Assembly (NCBI RefSeq): GCF_009883055.1
Contig: NZ_WWVR01000031.1
Location: 1-40,660, forward strand
Reading direction: 5' to 3'
DNA: 40,660 nucleotides
From: Blautia sp. BIOML-A1
GTDB lineage: Bacteria; Bacillota; Clostridia; Lachnospirales; Lachnospiraceae
Shown: positions 25,352-33,961 of the stretch, piece after piece
Layout of the letters: each line of letters starts with the position of its first letter
How positions within the stretch are numbered: position 1 is the stretch's first letter
Translations under genes and position numbers: made by a program
Notes under the pieces: generated by a model
Seen by the model: the letters and a program-made list of their open reading frames with translations, nothing else
Told to the model about the DNA's origin: nothing
Database searches by the model: none

Positions 25352-25404
25352 TTTAAATTCTCCTGTTCAATATGTTTCAATATGTAATATTTGTTGTGGA
25401 AAAA

Positions 25405-26412
25405 TTATTTGTCTTCAGCCTGGCACTGTACAGCTGTGATAGCAACAACACCAACGATATCGTCTGCAGAGCATCCTCTGGACAGATCGTTAACTGGTTT
25501 TGCGATACCCTGTGTAACAGGTCCGTATGCTTCTGCTTTACCAAGACGCTGAGCAAGTTTGTATCCGATGTTTCCTGCATCAAGGTCAGGGAATACAAGA
25601 ACGTTTGCCTTACCTGCAACTTCGCTTCCCGGAGCTTTGGATGCACCAACGCTTGGTACGATTGCAGCGTCAAGCTGGAATTCTCCGTCCAGTTTGAGTT
25701 CCGGATGCTCTTCTTTTGCGATTCTTGTAGCTTCTACCATCTTGTCTACGTCAGGATGTTTTGCACTTCCCTTTGTGGAATGTGAAAGCATTGCAACGAT
25801 CGGCTCTTCTTCAACAAGAAGCTGGAAGGATTCTGCAGAAGAAGCTGCGATTGCAGAAAGCTCTTCCGGAGTCGGGTTCTGGTTCAGACCAGAGTCAGCA
25901 AATACAAATGCTCCGTTTGCACCGTATTCGCAGTCCGGAACTACAATCAGGAAGAATGCAGATACAAGCTTTGTTCCCGGTTTTGTCTTCAGGATCTGTA
26001 AGCATGGACGAAGTGTGTCTGCTGTAGAGTGGCATGCACCGGATACCATACCGTCTGCATCACCCATTTTTACCATCATTACACCATAGTATGGGTACTG
26101 AGTATGGAGGATTTCTTTTGCTTTCTCAGGTGTCATACCCTTCTTAGCTCTCAGCTCTACAAATTTGTCAATGTATGCCTGAGTTCTGTCAGATGTCTCC
26201 GGGTCAACGATAGTTGCTCCTGAGATATCAAATCCGCCTTCAGCAGCTTTCTTATTGATTTCTTCTTCGTTTCCGATGAGAACGATCTTGGCAACTCCCT
26301 CTTTCAGAATCTTATCAGTTGCCTCCAGAGTTCTCATGTCCTCTGTCTCTGGCAGTACGATAGTTTTGATGCTTTTTTTGGCTCTTTCTTTGAGTAAATC
26401 AACAAATCCCAT
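25405..26412 (-). CDS. pta: Phosphate acetyltransferase
   Basis: This is a 335-residue short-form Pta, interconverting acetyl-CoA plus phosphate with acetyl phosphate plus CoA. It starts MGFVDLLKERAKKSIKTIVL and carries the family motifs MVKMGDADGMVSGACHSTAD and NVLVFPDLDAGNIGYKLAQR. No N-terminal DRTGG extension is present, as expected for Gram-positives. AAAGGAG precedes the ATG, and a consensus promoter lies about 75 bases upstream, so pta-ackA is a separate transcript. Confidence 0.97.
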   Translation of the reverse strand: MGFVDLLKERAKKSIKTIVLPETEDMRTLEATDKILKEGVAKIVLIGNEEEINKKAAEGGFDISGATIVDPETSDRTQAYIDKFVELRAKKGMTPEKAKEILHTQYPYYGVMMVKMGDADGMVSGACHSTADTLRPCLQILKTKPGTKLVSAFFLIVVPDCEYGANGAFVFADSGLNQNPTPEELSAIAASSAESFQLLVEEEPIVAMLSHSTKGSAKHPDVDKMVEATRIAKEEHPELKLDGEFQLDAAIVPSVGASKAPGSEVAGKANVLVFPDLDAGNIGYKLAQRLGKAEAYGPVTQGIAKPVNDLSRGCSADDIVGVVAITAVQCQAEDK

Positions 26413-26487
26413 GATTAAATGGCTCCTTTCGTTATTTCGGTCTTATGACCATGTGAGAATCCTGAATATGACCTCACAGCTAGTTTC

Positions 26488-26516
26488 ATTATACCCCCAG
26501 TTCTGCCTCTTTTCAA
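26488..26516 (-). promoter_or_regulatory. Sigma-A promoter of pta-ackA
   Basis: TTGAAA, 17 bases, then TATAAT on the minus strand. The untranslated leader would be about 70 nt. No clear operator palindrome is seen in it. Confidence 0.85.
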
Positions 26517-26589
26517 GTGCTTGACAGGGAGATTCTTCCAAGGAGAGGTATTTTTTGAAGTGCAATTTGGGGAAAAATCACGAACTTTT

Positions 26590-27507
26590 TCAGTCCTTAA
26601 AGAAAAATCTGTAGATCCTCGCATATTTTTTCTTGTTTACATCTATTCTCCACATAAAGACTGTCATCGCAAGAATCACTGCCGCCAGCCCTGAGATATA
26701 AAACAGATTTGTTTTTCCGCTGGAATAATAAGAAATAAACACATTTCCATCTTCATCTTCCAGATATCGCACCGTATAATACATCTCCTTTTTTTCTTCT
26801 GCCAGCTCTGTTTCCAGTTTGAACTTTTTGCCTGCCAGAAGTTCTTCCTGAAATAATTCTTTGTTCAACAGAACATCTTCATAAGCAGCTATATAGATTT
26901 CTTTTCCATCCATATAAAAATTTATGTCTTCAGCGTATTGCTCGAGTGGCTCCACATGAATCTGTCCATAAAATTCTATTTCTTCTCTCGGCGGAAGTAT
27001 ACTGGCGATCCCCATACATGCCATGCACATACCCCAAACGGCAAGCACGACAAGAATGACTGTATGTCTGGATCTTTCCCAAAGTTCCGGCATTCTTTGT
27101 CCACAATGATATTTTGTATATTTTCTCTCTGCAACCTTGACGAAACGTTCTTTTCCCTCGGTCGCATCATCAAGCACGATCCTGCCGTTTTTAAAGTAGA
27201 GGATGACCTCCTCAAAATTGTTCTGAAAACAGAACCCTTCCAGATCCTGATAATAAAATTTTTTTGTTTTTCTCCGAAAATCTCTTACCATGATTTCTTC
27301 ATCATCATACGTAATGCAGAAATTTCCGGCATCCAGAATTCCATACAATCCGTATATACCGATCAAAATACCAACGGCGGCCATCGATATTTCTGCCCAG
27401 GATAAGTTTTTGACGATCAACACACCTGCTGCGAGAATTCCAATGCATAAAAGAGGAATACAGATCTGCAACTGTATGCGGGCCTTTTTCAGAGTTCTTT
27501 TTTTCAT
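26590..27507 (-). CDS. Membrane protein with PH-like domain, unknown function
   Basis: This is a 305-residue protein started at the ATG at 27507 (AAAGGAAA upstream). Two helices near the N-terminus (about 15-60) form a hairpin. A cytosolic segment of about 90 residues then reads like a bacterial PH-like domain (ITYDDEEIMVRDFRRKTKKF, then YFKNGRIVLDD). A third helix (VILVVLAVWGMCMACMGIAS) follows, then an outside segment, a fourth helix near 270-290 and a basic tail. It has its own promoter, divergent from tmcAL, and could read through into pta because no terminator is seen after it. The family is not recognised. The PH-like reading is by pattern only. Confidence 0.75.
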   Translation of the reverse strand: MKKRTLKKARIQLQICIPLLCIGILAAGVLIVKNLSWAEISMAAVGILIGIYGLYGILDAGNFCITYDDEEIMVRDFRRKTKKFYYQDLEGFCFQNNFEEVILYFKNGRIVLDDATEGKERFVKVAERKYTKYHCGQRMPELWERSRHTVILVVLAVWGMCMACMGIASILPPREEIEFYGQIHVEPLEQYAEDINFYMDGKEIYIAAYEDVLLNKELFQEELLAGKKFKLETELAEEKKEMYYTVRYLEDEDGNVFISYYSSGKTNLFYISGLAAVILAMTVFMWRIDVNKKKYARIYRFFFKD

Positions 27508-27543
27508 GTCTGTTTCCTTTCTGCGATTTATCTGTATAAACAA

Positions 27544-27572
27544 ATTATATCATTTGGTGACATTGCCTACAA
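27544..27572 (-). promoter_or_regulatory. Promoter for the PH-like membrane protein gene
   Basis: TTGTAG, 17 bases, TATAAT with an extended TGA just before the -10. It lies about 40 bases ahead of the start codon and faces away from the tmcAL promoter. Confidence 0.75.
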
Positions 27573-27591
27573 TACACTTCATGATATCAGC

Positions 27592-27620
27592 TTGCCGCGT
27601 CTTTTTACGTATGTTACAAT
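27592..27620 (+). promoter_or_regulatory. Promoter for tmcAL
   Basis: TTGCCG, 17 bases, TACAAT with an extended TGT before the -10. The start codon is 46 bases downstream of the -10 box. Confidence 0.75.
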
Positions 27621-27665
27621 AGGAAAAACCAGATAACTTTTGCCGTGGGCAGAGAGGATTTTATT

Positions 27666-28973
27666 ATGAAAGTAACCGGGATCATTGCGGAGTACAATCC
27701 GTTTCATAAAGGACATAAATACCAGATAGATTACTGCAAAAAAAAACTGAATTCAGATTATGTGATCGTCGCCATGAGCGGAGATTATGTACAAAGAGGC
27801 ACTCCTGCGCTTCTTCCGAAGCATGTACGGGCTGAGATGGCACTTCGATGTGGTGCGGATCTCGTACTTGAGATGCCGGTGTCTGTAAGTACCGCCAGTG
27901 CGGAAGCCTTTGCCATGGGCGGCGTTTCCATGCTGGACGGACTACATATTGTGGACAGCCTCTGTTTCGGAAGTGAGTACGGAGAAGTTTCCGCTCTTAT
28001 GGAACTGGCAGAAATTCTCGTAGAAGAACCAGAAGAATACCGGCAATTACTGAAGGAATTTCTGAGTAACGGACTGTCTTTTCCTTCTGCTAGATGCCAG
28101 GCACTGACAGAATATTTCAGAAATCCCCATAATTTTACAGGAGATGATTTTGATGGTGTTCTTACTCCGCTCCTGAATCAGATCGTACAGATCCTGAATT
28201 CGCCCAACAACATTCTCGGTATCGAATACTGCAAGGCACTTCTCCGCCTTAAGAGCAATATAAAACCGGTCACCCTGAAACGTCAGGGAATGGGCTATCA
28301 TGAAACACTTGCAGAGACTGACGGTTCCGACAGATTCTCCCGTACGGATGGCAACACCTTTGCCTCAGCTTCTGCGATCCGCGAATTACTGAAAGCCACA
28401 CTCACACCAGAAACAATTTCCCGGATTGCCTCACAGGTTCCGGATGAGATTTCATTACTCCTTGCCTCTTCTCTGCAAAGGAATGAATTCCTGACAGAAG
28501 ATGCCCTGGATCCGCTTCTATCCTATTGTATATTAAAAGAAAATGCAGACAGCTTTTGCAGTTACCTGGATGTCTCCAGGGATCTCGCAGAACGAATCAT
28601 AAACCGCTCGAATGAACTCAATGGTTTTCTTCAGGCTGCCTCCTTCCTGAAGACAAAAGAACTTACCCAGAGCAGGATCCAGCGGGCACTGCTCCATATC
28701 ATCCTCGGAATCCGGGAAGTGCCCGCCACCGTTCCTTACGCACGCGTACTTGGTTTTCGCCGGGAAAGCAGCACATTACTGAAGGAGATCAAGGACAGCA
28801 GCTCGATTCCACTCATCACCAAGCTTGCTGACGCAAACAGCCTTCTCGATGAATCCGGAAGATCGTTTCTATATGAAACCGTCTTCTCATCCAACCTCTA
28901 CGAAAAGCTGCTCTGCCGGAAAAATGGCAGAAAGTTCGTTCACGAATACCAGAAACAGCTTGTCATTCTGTAA
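27666..28973 (+). CDS. tmcAL: tRNA(Met) cytidine acetate ligase TmcAL (YlbM family)
   Basis: This is a 435-residue enzyme that uses acetate and ATP to make N4-acetylcytidine at the wobble base of elongator tRNA-Met. The nucleotidyltransferase motif IIAEYNPFHKGHKYQI (HxGH type) is at the N-terminus, then MSGDYVQRGTPALLPKHVRA and FGSEYGEVS; the helical C-terminal half is tRNA-binding. The start at 27666 follows GAGAGGA; a GTG seven codons earlier is less likely. It is the only clear plus-strand gene here. In Bacillus ylbM sits beside ylbN(yceD)-rpmF; here it is close to, but divergent from, the pta-ackA/yceD-rpmF block. Its need for acetate makes the ackA neighbourhood metabolically sensible. 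Confidence 0.93.
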   Translation: MKVTGIIAEYNPFHKGHKYQIDYCKKKLNSDYVIVAMSGDYVQRGTPALLPKHVRAEMALRCGADLVLEMPVSVSTASAEAFAMGGVSMLDGLHIVDSLCFGSEYGEVSALMELAEILVEEPEEYRQLLKEFLSNGLSFPSARCQALTEYFRNPHNFTGDDFDGVLTPLLNQIVQILNSPNNILGIEYCKALLRLKSNIKPVTLKRQGMGYHETLAETDGSDRFSRTDGNTFASASAIRELLKATLTPETISRIASQVPDEISLLLASSLQRNEFLTEDALDPLLSYCILKENADSFCSYLDVSRDLAERIINRSNELNGFLQAASFLKTKELTQSRIQRALLHIILGIREVPATVPYARVLGFRRESSTLLKEIKDSSSIPLITKLADANSLLDESGRSFLYETVFSSNLYEKLLCRKNGRKFVHEYQKQLVIL

Positions 28974-28990
28974 ATACTGACATAAAAAAG

Positions 28991-29046
28991 ACCATCACTG
29001 ACTTTTGAATCCTGCAAGCATACAGATTTCCTTTATCAGTGATGGT
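28991..29046. terminator. Bidirectional terminator between tmcAL and the ABC operon
   Basis: ACCATCACTGA pairs with TCAGTGATGGT (11 bp) around a 34-base loop. A T-run follows on the plus strand, and on the minus strand the AAAAAA on the other side also gives a U-tract. It serves the two convergent transcripts. Confidence 0.8.
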
Positions 29047-29055
29047 TTTTATTTT

Positions 29056-29844
29056 TTAGTCTGACAGAAGAATACGGTCATTATCAAGAGCCTTGCCTGC
29101 TCCTGTCTTGAATTTCTCAAGAAGTGCATCTACTGTCATATTCTTTTTTTCTCCTTCTCCGATATCCAGCACAATATTTCCGGAGTCCATCATCAGGATC
29201 CTGTTTCCGAGGTCGATCGCTGACTGCATGTTATGCGTGATCATCAGACAGGTAAGCTGATATTCTTCCACAATACGCTTCGTCAGGTTCAGAACCTTCT
29301 CAGCTGTTCCCGGATCAAGTGCTGCTGTGTGTTCATCCAGAAGCAGAAGCTTCGGTGGATTCATGGTCGCCATCAGAAGCGTAAGTGCCTGACGCTGTCC
29401 GCCGGAGAGAAGCCCTACCGGATGGCTCATCCTCTCTTCCAGCCCAATGTCAAGCTTCTTTAATTCTTCACGGAATCTTTCTTTTTCCTGACGACTTGTA
29501 TGAGAAAGCCAGCCGCCCTTTCCTGCTGCAAGGGCAAGATTTTCTTCGATCGTCATCCCCGGTGCAGTTCCGCGCATCGGATCCTGATAAAGGCGCCCGA
29601 TCTCCTTTGCACGCACATGCTGCGGCATGAAAGTAATATCCCTGCCATCCAGCTCGATCGCACCTGCATCCGTCATAAAATCACCACAGACTGCATTGAA
29701 AAGAGTTGATTTTCCGGCACCGTTAGAGCCGATGATCGTTGCAAAGTCACCCTTCTTAAGTTCCAGAGAAAGATCCTCGATTGCTTTTTTTTCATTTACC
29801 GTTCCCGGATTAAATGTTTTTGCGATATGACTGATCTTTAACAT
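29056..29844 (-). CDS. ABC importer ATPase, TrpZ-like
   Basis: This is a 262-residue ATPase with Walker A GSNGAGKST, signature LSGGQRQALTL, Walker B LLLLDEHTAALDP and switch His in MITHNMQSA. The LDEHTAALDP form and the spacing fit the family that partners with PF04392-type binding proteins. Of two ATGs, 29844 lies nine bases after AGGAGG and is preferred; the ATG at 29850 overlaps the permease stop (ATGA) but is only three bases from that site. Last gene of the T-box-controlled importer operon. Confidence 0.88.
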   Translation of the reverse strand: MLKISHIAKTFNPGTVNEKKAIEDLSLELKKGDFATIIGSNGAGKSTLFNAVCGDFMTDAGAIELDGRDITFMPQHVRAKEIGRLYQDPMRGTAPGMTIEENLALAAGKGGWLSHTSRQEKERFREELKKLDIGLEERMSHPVGLLSGGQRQALTLLMATMNPPKLLLLDEHTAALDPGTAEKVLNLTKRIVEEYQLTCLMITHNMQSAIDLGNRILMMDSGNIVLDIGEGEKKNMTVDALLEKFKTGAGKALDNDRILLSD

Positions 29845-29846
29845 CC

Positions 29847-30773
29847 TCATCTGCCTCCTTTTCTGTGTGTCAGTCGACGTCTGATCTGCGGCCACTGCTG
29901 CTTAAGATATGGTCCGGAGATTGCAAGAACAACGATGACAGAGGATACCAGCTTCAGCATAAATGCCGGCATATTGAATCGAAGTGCGATGGTGTATACA
30001 AGGCGGAAAATAAAGGAACCAAGAACCATTCCCACGGCTCTCACAAAGATCCCGCCACGGCCGAGGAGCGTACCACCGATCAGAAGAGAGGCCAGTGCGA
30101 TCGTGACCATTCCCTGTCCGATGTTGATATCTACAGATTTTTGCGACTGAGACAGAAGACATCCGGAAAGTGCAGTAAATGCATTTGCCACGCACAGTCC
30201 GATGATTGTGGTAAACACCGGGTTAATGGAAGAAGATTTTACCATGTCAGAGTTATTTCCCGTTGCCCGGATTGCAAGGCCAAGCCTTGTTTTGAGGAAA
30301 AATACCAGAAATGCAACGACAAGGATCACTGCGATCAGTGCAACAATGATATCCTCTCTTCCCTTCAGTGGTGTGCTGGAGAGTGCCTCCTTCATCATGG
30401 AAAATACAGTTACTGTCCGATTCATATTGATGAGAGAAGATCCTCCCATCACTGCAATATTCACGGAATACAAGGCTGTATTTACGATAATTCCGGCAAG
30501 CAGACTGTCTACGCCAAGCTTGGTCTGCAGGATCGCAGTTACAAAGCCTGACAGTACACCGGCGAGCATCGCCGCTATCACAGACAGAAACGGATGGCCG
30601 CTGACTGCCACGACAGCACCTACGGCTGCTCCAAAAGTAAAGCAGCCGTCAGTGGAAAGATCGCAGACATTCAGCATAGAGTAGCTAAGAAACAGAGCAA
30701 GGACAGTCAGAGAACAGATCAGTCCCAGCTTCAGGGCTGTCTCTCCAAGGGAGAGCATGGTTGCAATCGTCAC
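29847..30773 (-). CDS. ABC importer permease, TrpY-like
   Basis: This is a 308-residue membrane protein with about nine predicted helices, of the branched-chain-amino-acid-type permease superfamily (DLSTDGCFTFGAAVGAVVAV; LGLAIRATGNNSDMVKSSS). The EAA-like loop near RATGNN is the contact with the ATPase. The start is GTG at 30773, eight bases after GGAGG. It ends four bases into the ATPase's alternative start, so the two are coupled. A 61-bp gap holding a palindromic repeat separates it from the binding-protein gene. Confidence 0.9.
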   Translation of the reverse strand: MTIATMLSLGETALKLGLICSLTVLALFLSYSMLNVCDLSTDGCFTFGAAVGAVVAVSGHPFLSVIAAMLAGVLSGFVTAILQTKLGVDSLLAGIIVNTALYSVNIAVMGGSSLINMNRTVTVFSMMKEALSSTPLKGREDIIVALIAVILVVAFLVFFLKTRLGLAIRATGNNSDMVKSSSINPVFTTIIGLCVANAFTALSGCLLSQSQKSVDINIGQGMVTIALASLLIGGTLLGRGGIFVRAVGMVLGSFIFRLVYTIALRFNMPAFMLKLVSSVIVVLAISGPYLKQQWPQIRRRLTHRKGGR

Positions 30774-30806
30774 GGTAAATTCCTCCAGTTAGTTCGATTC
30801 TATTTT

Positions 30807-30833
30807 GTAACTGTTCAGTACCCTCACAGTTAC
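30807..30833 (+). repeat. Short palindromic repeat, copy 2 (inside the ABC importer operon)
   Basis: This is the same unit as at 24044, with loop TCAGTACCCTC. It starts right after the binding-protein stop and lies before the permease ribosome site. Its position could stabilise the upstream mRNA segment, so that the binding protein is made in excess over the permease. Confidence 0.8.
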
Positions 30834-30834
30834 T

Positions 30835-31857
30835 TTATTTTTCTATATCTTCAAAGCTTTCTGCAGTGGTAATCTCATTAACCTGTGTGCAGAGAGGTTC
30901 GAATTCTTTTTTGACAGTCTCAAGGTCAAGACCAAGACCCTCACAGGTTTCTGTGTTTACAGTTGCAGTTCCGTTATCAAAGGTTTCAACAGCTGTCTCG
31001 GATGGTTTTGCTCCATCTACCAGGATATCTGCGATCATATCCGCCGTCTTCTGTCCAAGATTTGCATAATCTACACCATAGCCTACAAATGCACCGTTCA
31101 GTGCGAAGGAGTCTGCTCCTGTATAGTGCGGGATTCCTGCCTCGATGAATTTCTCATAGATAGAAAGCTCTGCTGTCATAATCGTATTGTCTGTAGGTGT
31201 GAACACTGCATCCACGCCATCTGCGATCAGTGCTTCTGCCGCAAGCTGAACCTCATCTGTTGTAGTTCCGGTACGTTCAACATATTCGATGCCTTCTTTG
31301 TCCAGATAATCCTTTGCTTCCTGGATCGCTGTTGTGGAAGAATCCTGTCCTACGTCATAGAGGAGTCCAATCTTCTTTACATCCGGGTTCTGTGCCTGGA
31401 TCAGTTTCATGATGGAAGAAGTATCCAGATAATCGCTGGTTCCTGTGATGTTTGCTCCAGGAGCATCCAGAGAATCTACAAGTCCGGAACCGACCGGATC
31501 AGATACTGCTGAAAATACAACCGGTGTCTCAGTTCCCTCTGTTGCGGACTGCATACGCATTGCTACCGGTGTAGCCACACCAACCATCAGATCTACGTTG
31601 TCAGCCTGAAAATCAGAAATAATCTGTTCCATGACACTGGCATCTGCATTACAGTTATCATAAGACACATCAAAAGTGACACCCTTTTCTTCGCCAAGTT
31701 CTTCCAGACGGCTCTGGATATTGTCTACGATCTGATTCAGAGAAGCATCATCCACATAGTTGCAGATACCCACCTTGAAATCATCCGCCATTACCGGTGA
31801 AGCCATCATCATACTGGTTGCTACTGCTGCTGCGATTACTAACATTCTTTTTTTCAT
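30835..31857 (-). CDS. ABC importer substrate-binding protein, TrpX-like
   Basis: This is a 340-residue exported protein. The signal sequence MKKRMLVIAAAVATSMMMAS ends near VMA-DDF. No lipobox Cys is seen, unusual for a Gram-positive binding protein, which is normally a lipoprotein. The mature part has the two-lobed PF04392 fold (FKVGICNYVDDASLNQIVDN; VFSAVSDPVGSGLVDS; GTSDYLDTSSIMKLIQ; VFTPTDNTIMTAE). This family includes the tryptophan-binding TrpX proteins of Firmicutes. The start at 31857 follows AGAGGAAA; longer in-frame options run back into the leader's terminator hairpin. The T-box in front reads a Trp codon, which supports L-tryptophan as the ligand. Confidence 0.9.
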   Translation of the reverse strand: MKKRMLVIAAAVATSMMMASPVMADDFKVGICNYVDDASLNQIVDNIQSRLEELGEEKGVTFDVSYDNCNADASVMEQIISDFQADNVDLMVGVATPVAMRMQSATEGTETPVVFSAVSDPVGSGLVDSLDAPGANITGTSDYLDTSSIMKLIQAQNPDVKKIGLLYDVGQDSSTTAIQEAKDYLDKEGIEYVERTGTTTDEVQLAAEALIADGVDAVFTPTDNTIMTAELSIYEKFIEAGIPHYTGADSFALNGAFVGYGVDYANLGQKTADMIADILVDGAKPSETAVETFDNGTATVNTETCEGLGLDLETVKKEFEPLCTQVNEITTAESFEDIEK

Positions 31858-31898
31858 AGTCTTTTTCCTCTCTCTTTCTACATTTTCTGTGCCATGAG

Positions 31899-32172
31899 AA
31901 AAAAAGAACCGCCTCAAGCTATGCTTGAGACGGTAATAATTTCTTATTATCGCGGTACCACTCAAATTGACGTATCGTCCACTTTCTCATGTACAAACAT
32001 ACACTCCTGATTGGTAACGGGTTCGGTTCCCGTCAGTGCCTACTCTCCAGATACGAATTTCGGACTGCCCTCGGAAGGCCATTCAATCATCCGCTTCATA
32101 CAGGCTTCCACCATTACCTGCTCTCTGGAATGTTGCCGGATCATTTACTCTTCTTCCTCATCGGTTTTGTTG
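31899..32172 (-). promoter_or_regulatory. T-box riboswitch leader, specifier UGG (Trp)
   Basis: The minus-strand leader carries the T-box sequence AGTGGTACCGCG (31951-31962). It is followed by a 12-bp terminator stem, ACCGTCTCAAGC with GCTTGAGGCGGT (31908-31934), and a T-rich tract. Stem I closes with GGAAG (32153-32157) and CTTCC (32073-32077). It has an AGTA motif near 32146 and the conserved GGTGGAAGCC region. The specifier loop reads GAATGGCC, giving UGG at 32079-32081. Uncharged tRNA-Trp would pair with UGG and the T-box to block the terminator, so importer genes are on when Trp is short. AUG (Met) one base over is the alternative reading but is less favoured by position and by the transporter family. 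Confidence 0.93.
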
Positions 32173-32178
32173 TTTTAT

Positions 32179-32207
32179 ACTTTACCATACGAAACTGTAT
32201 CTGTCAA
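32179..32207 (-). promoter_or_regulatory. Sigma-A promoter of the T-box operon
   Basis: TTGACA, 17 bases, TAAAGT with an extended TGG before the -10, on the minus strand. It lies 28 bases after the UPF0210 gene with no terminator visible between them. Confidence 0.85.
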
Positions 32208-32234
32208 TCACTTTTTGACTTTTTTGCGAATTGA

Positions 32235-33599
32235 TCAGTTCTTAAAGCTGTGGATCGGGGCCGGAATACGTCCGCCTCTTTCTACAAACGCATCACAGGA
32301 GAACTGGTTGACCGGCATGATCGGTGCATAGCCGAGAAGTCCGCCGAATTCTACAGTCTCACCTACACCCTTGCCGATAACAGGGATCACTCTGACTGCG
32401 GTTGTCTTCTGGTTGATCATACCGATCGCAGATTCGTCCGCAATGATTCCGGCGATCGTAGTTGCCTTTGTGTCTCCCGGAATTGCGATCATATCAAGAC
32501 CTACCGAGCAGACGCAGGTCATTGCTTCCAGCTTCTCAAGTGTCAGTGCACCAAGATTTACCGCATCGATCATTCCCTGATCCTCGCTGACCGGAATAAA
32601 TGCACCACTTAAACCACCGACTGCCTGAGCCGCCATAACACCGCCCTTTTTGACCTGATCGTTCAAAAGAGCAAGAGCTGCTGTCGTTCCCGGTGCTCCG
32701 ACTCTCTCAAGACCGATCTCTTCCAGGATTTCAGCAACACTGTCACCGATTGCCGGTGTCGGTGCCAAAGAAAGGTCAACGATGCCAAACGGTACTCCAA
32801 GACGTTTGGATGCCTCCTGTGCCACCAGCTGGCCCACACGTGTTACCTTAAACGCTGTTCTCTTGATCATCTCGCAGAGTGTCTGGAAATCTGCCCCACG
32901 TACAGCCTCCAGTGCTGTCTTGACAACGCCAGGACCGCTGACACCAACGTTGATGATACAGTCTGCCTCTGTCACACCGTGGAATGCACCTGCCATAAAC
33001 GGGTTATCATCCGGTGCATTGCAGAATACAACCAGCTTCGCACATCCAAGGGAATCCTGATCCTTGCTGGCCTCTGCTGTTTCAAGAACGATCTCTCCCA
33101 TCAGTTTGACCGCATCCATATTGATACCGGTTTTGGTAGAACCGACATTTACAGAACTGCAGACACGTTCCGTAACAGCAAGTGCCTGAGGAATGGAACG
33201 GATCAGAAGCTCCTCTGCCGGTGTCATTCCCTTACTTACCAGTGCAGAATATCCACCGATGAAGTTAACGCCAATGGTCTTGGCTGCTTTGTCAAGCGTC
33301 TTGGCAACAGAGACAAAATCTTCTGTTGAATGACATGCCACACCGCCTACAAGTGCGATCGGTGTTACGGAAACTCGTTTATTTACAACCGGAATCCCGA
33401 ATTCTGTTGCAATCTTGTCACCTGTAGCCACAAGATCTTTTGCCTTTGTGGTGATCTTGTCATAAATTTTCTGGTTCATAGTCTCCAGGTCACTGTCAAT
33501 GCAGTCCAGAAGACTGATACCCATAGTAATGGTACGCACATCCAGATTTTCCTGTTCGATCATCTTATTTGTTTCATTTACTTCAAATATATTTAACAT
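32235..33599 (-). CDS. UPF0210/PFL-family protein
   Basis: This is a 454-residue protein of the PFL-like UPF0210 (DUF711) family: [60 protein letters not shown], and [13 protein letters not shown] at the C-terminus. Members have a pyruvate formate-lyase-like barrel fold, but no biochemical role is firmly established and the glycyl-radical motif is not present. It is nearly always encoded directly after a short ACT-domain protein, as here, which points to amino-acid-responsive control. It is preceded by AAAGGAG. Confidence 0.92.
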   Translation of the reverse strand: MLNIFEVNETNKMIEQENLDVRTITMGISLLDCIDSDLETMNQKIYDKITTKAKDLVATGDKIATEFGIPVVNKRVSVTPIALVGGVACHSTEDFVSVAKTLDKAAKTIGVNFIGGYSALVSKGMTPAEELLIRSIPQALAVTERVCSSVNVGSTKTGINMDAVKLMGEIVLETAEASKDQDSLGCAKLVVFCNAPDDNPFMAGAFHGVTEADCIINVGVSGPGVVKTALEAVRGADFQTLCEMIKRTAFKVTRVGQLVAQEASKRLGVPFGIVDLSLAPTPAIGDSVAEILEEIGLERVGAPGTTAALALLNDQVKKGGVMAAQAVGGLSGAFIPVSEDQGMIDAVNLGALTLEKLEAMTCVCSVGLDMIAIPGDTKATTIAGIIADESAIGMINQKTTAVRVIPVIGKGVGETVEFGGLLGYAPIMPVNQFSCDAFVERGGRIPAPIHSFKN

Positions 33600-33626
33600 G
33601 TCGGTGCTCCTTTATTAAGGTTTATC

Positions 33627-33653
33627 GTAACTGTTCAGTCCCCTCACAGTTAC
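33627..33653 (+). repeat. Short palindromic repeat, copy 3 (between ACT and UPF0210 genes)
   Basis: Same stem as copies 1 and 2, with loop TCAGTCCCCTC. It lies in the 72-bp gap between two co-directional minus-strand genes and in the same orientation as the other copies. Confidence 0.8.
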
Positions 33654-33671
33654 GGTTTATCAGTTTTTATT

Positions 33672-33944
33672 TTAGATTCTGTGCATTACATTGAAAATAT
33701 CTTCATGCTGGCAGCGGATCACTACACCGATCTTGTCACCGATTTCAGAAAGATCCTTTGAAATAGTTGCAGCGTCTTTTTCGGAAGCGCTGGTATCTGT
33801 GATCATCATCATGTTGAAATACCCCTGAACGATAGTCTGAGAAATATCCAGGATATTTACATTGTTCTCTGCAAGATAAGTACATACCTTTGCAATGATT
33901 CCCACGGTATCATTTCCTACTACTGTAATGATTGTTTTTTTCAT
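33672..33944 (-). CDS. ACT-domain protein, UPF0237 family
   Basis: This is a 90-residue protein that is a single ACT domain: IITVVGNDTVGIIAKVCTYL, NVNILDISQTIVQGYFNMMM, and a C-terminal helix-strand. ACT domains bind amino acids and often regulate a partner. It pairs with the UPF0210 gene 72 bp downstream, a very widespread couple. Ribosome site AAAGGGAG. Confidence 0.92.
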   Translation of the reverse strand: MKKTIITVVGNDTVGIIAKVCTYLAENNVNILDISQTIVQGYFNMMMITDTSASEKDAATISKDLSEIGDKIGVVIRCQHEDIFNVMHRI

Positions 33945-33961
33945 AACTGTCTCCCTTTCTC

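Noticed and set aside
24044..33653. CRISPR array made of the GTAACTGT repeats
   Set aside because: Only three copies, kilobases apart, with genes between them and no regular spacers.
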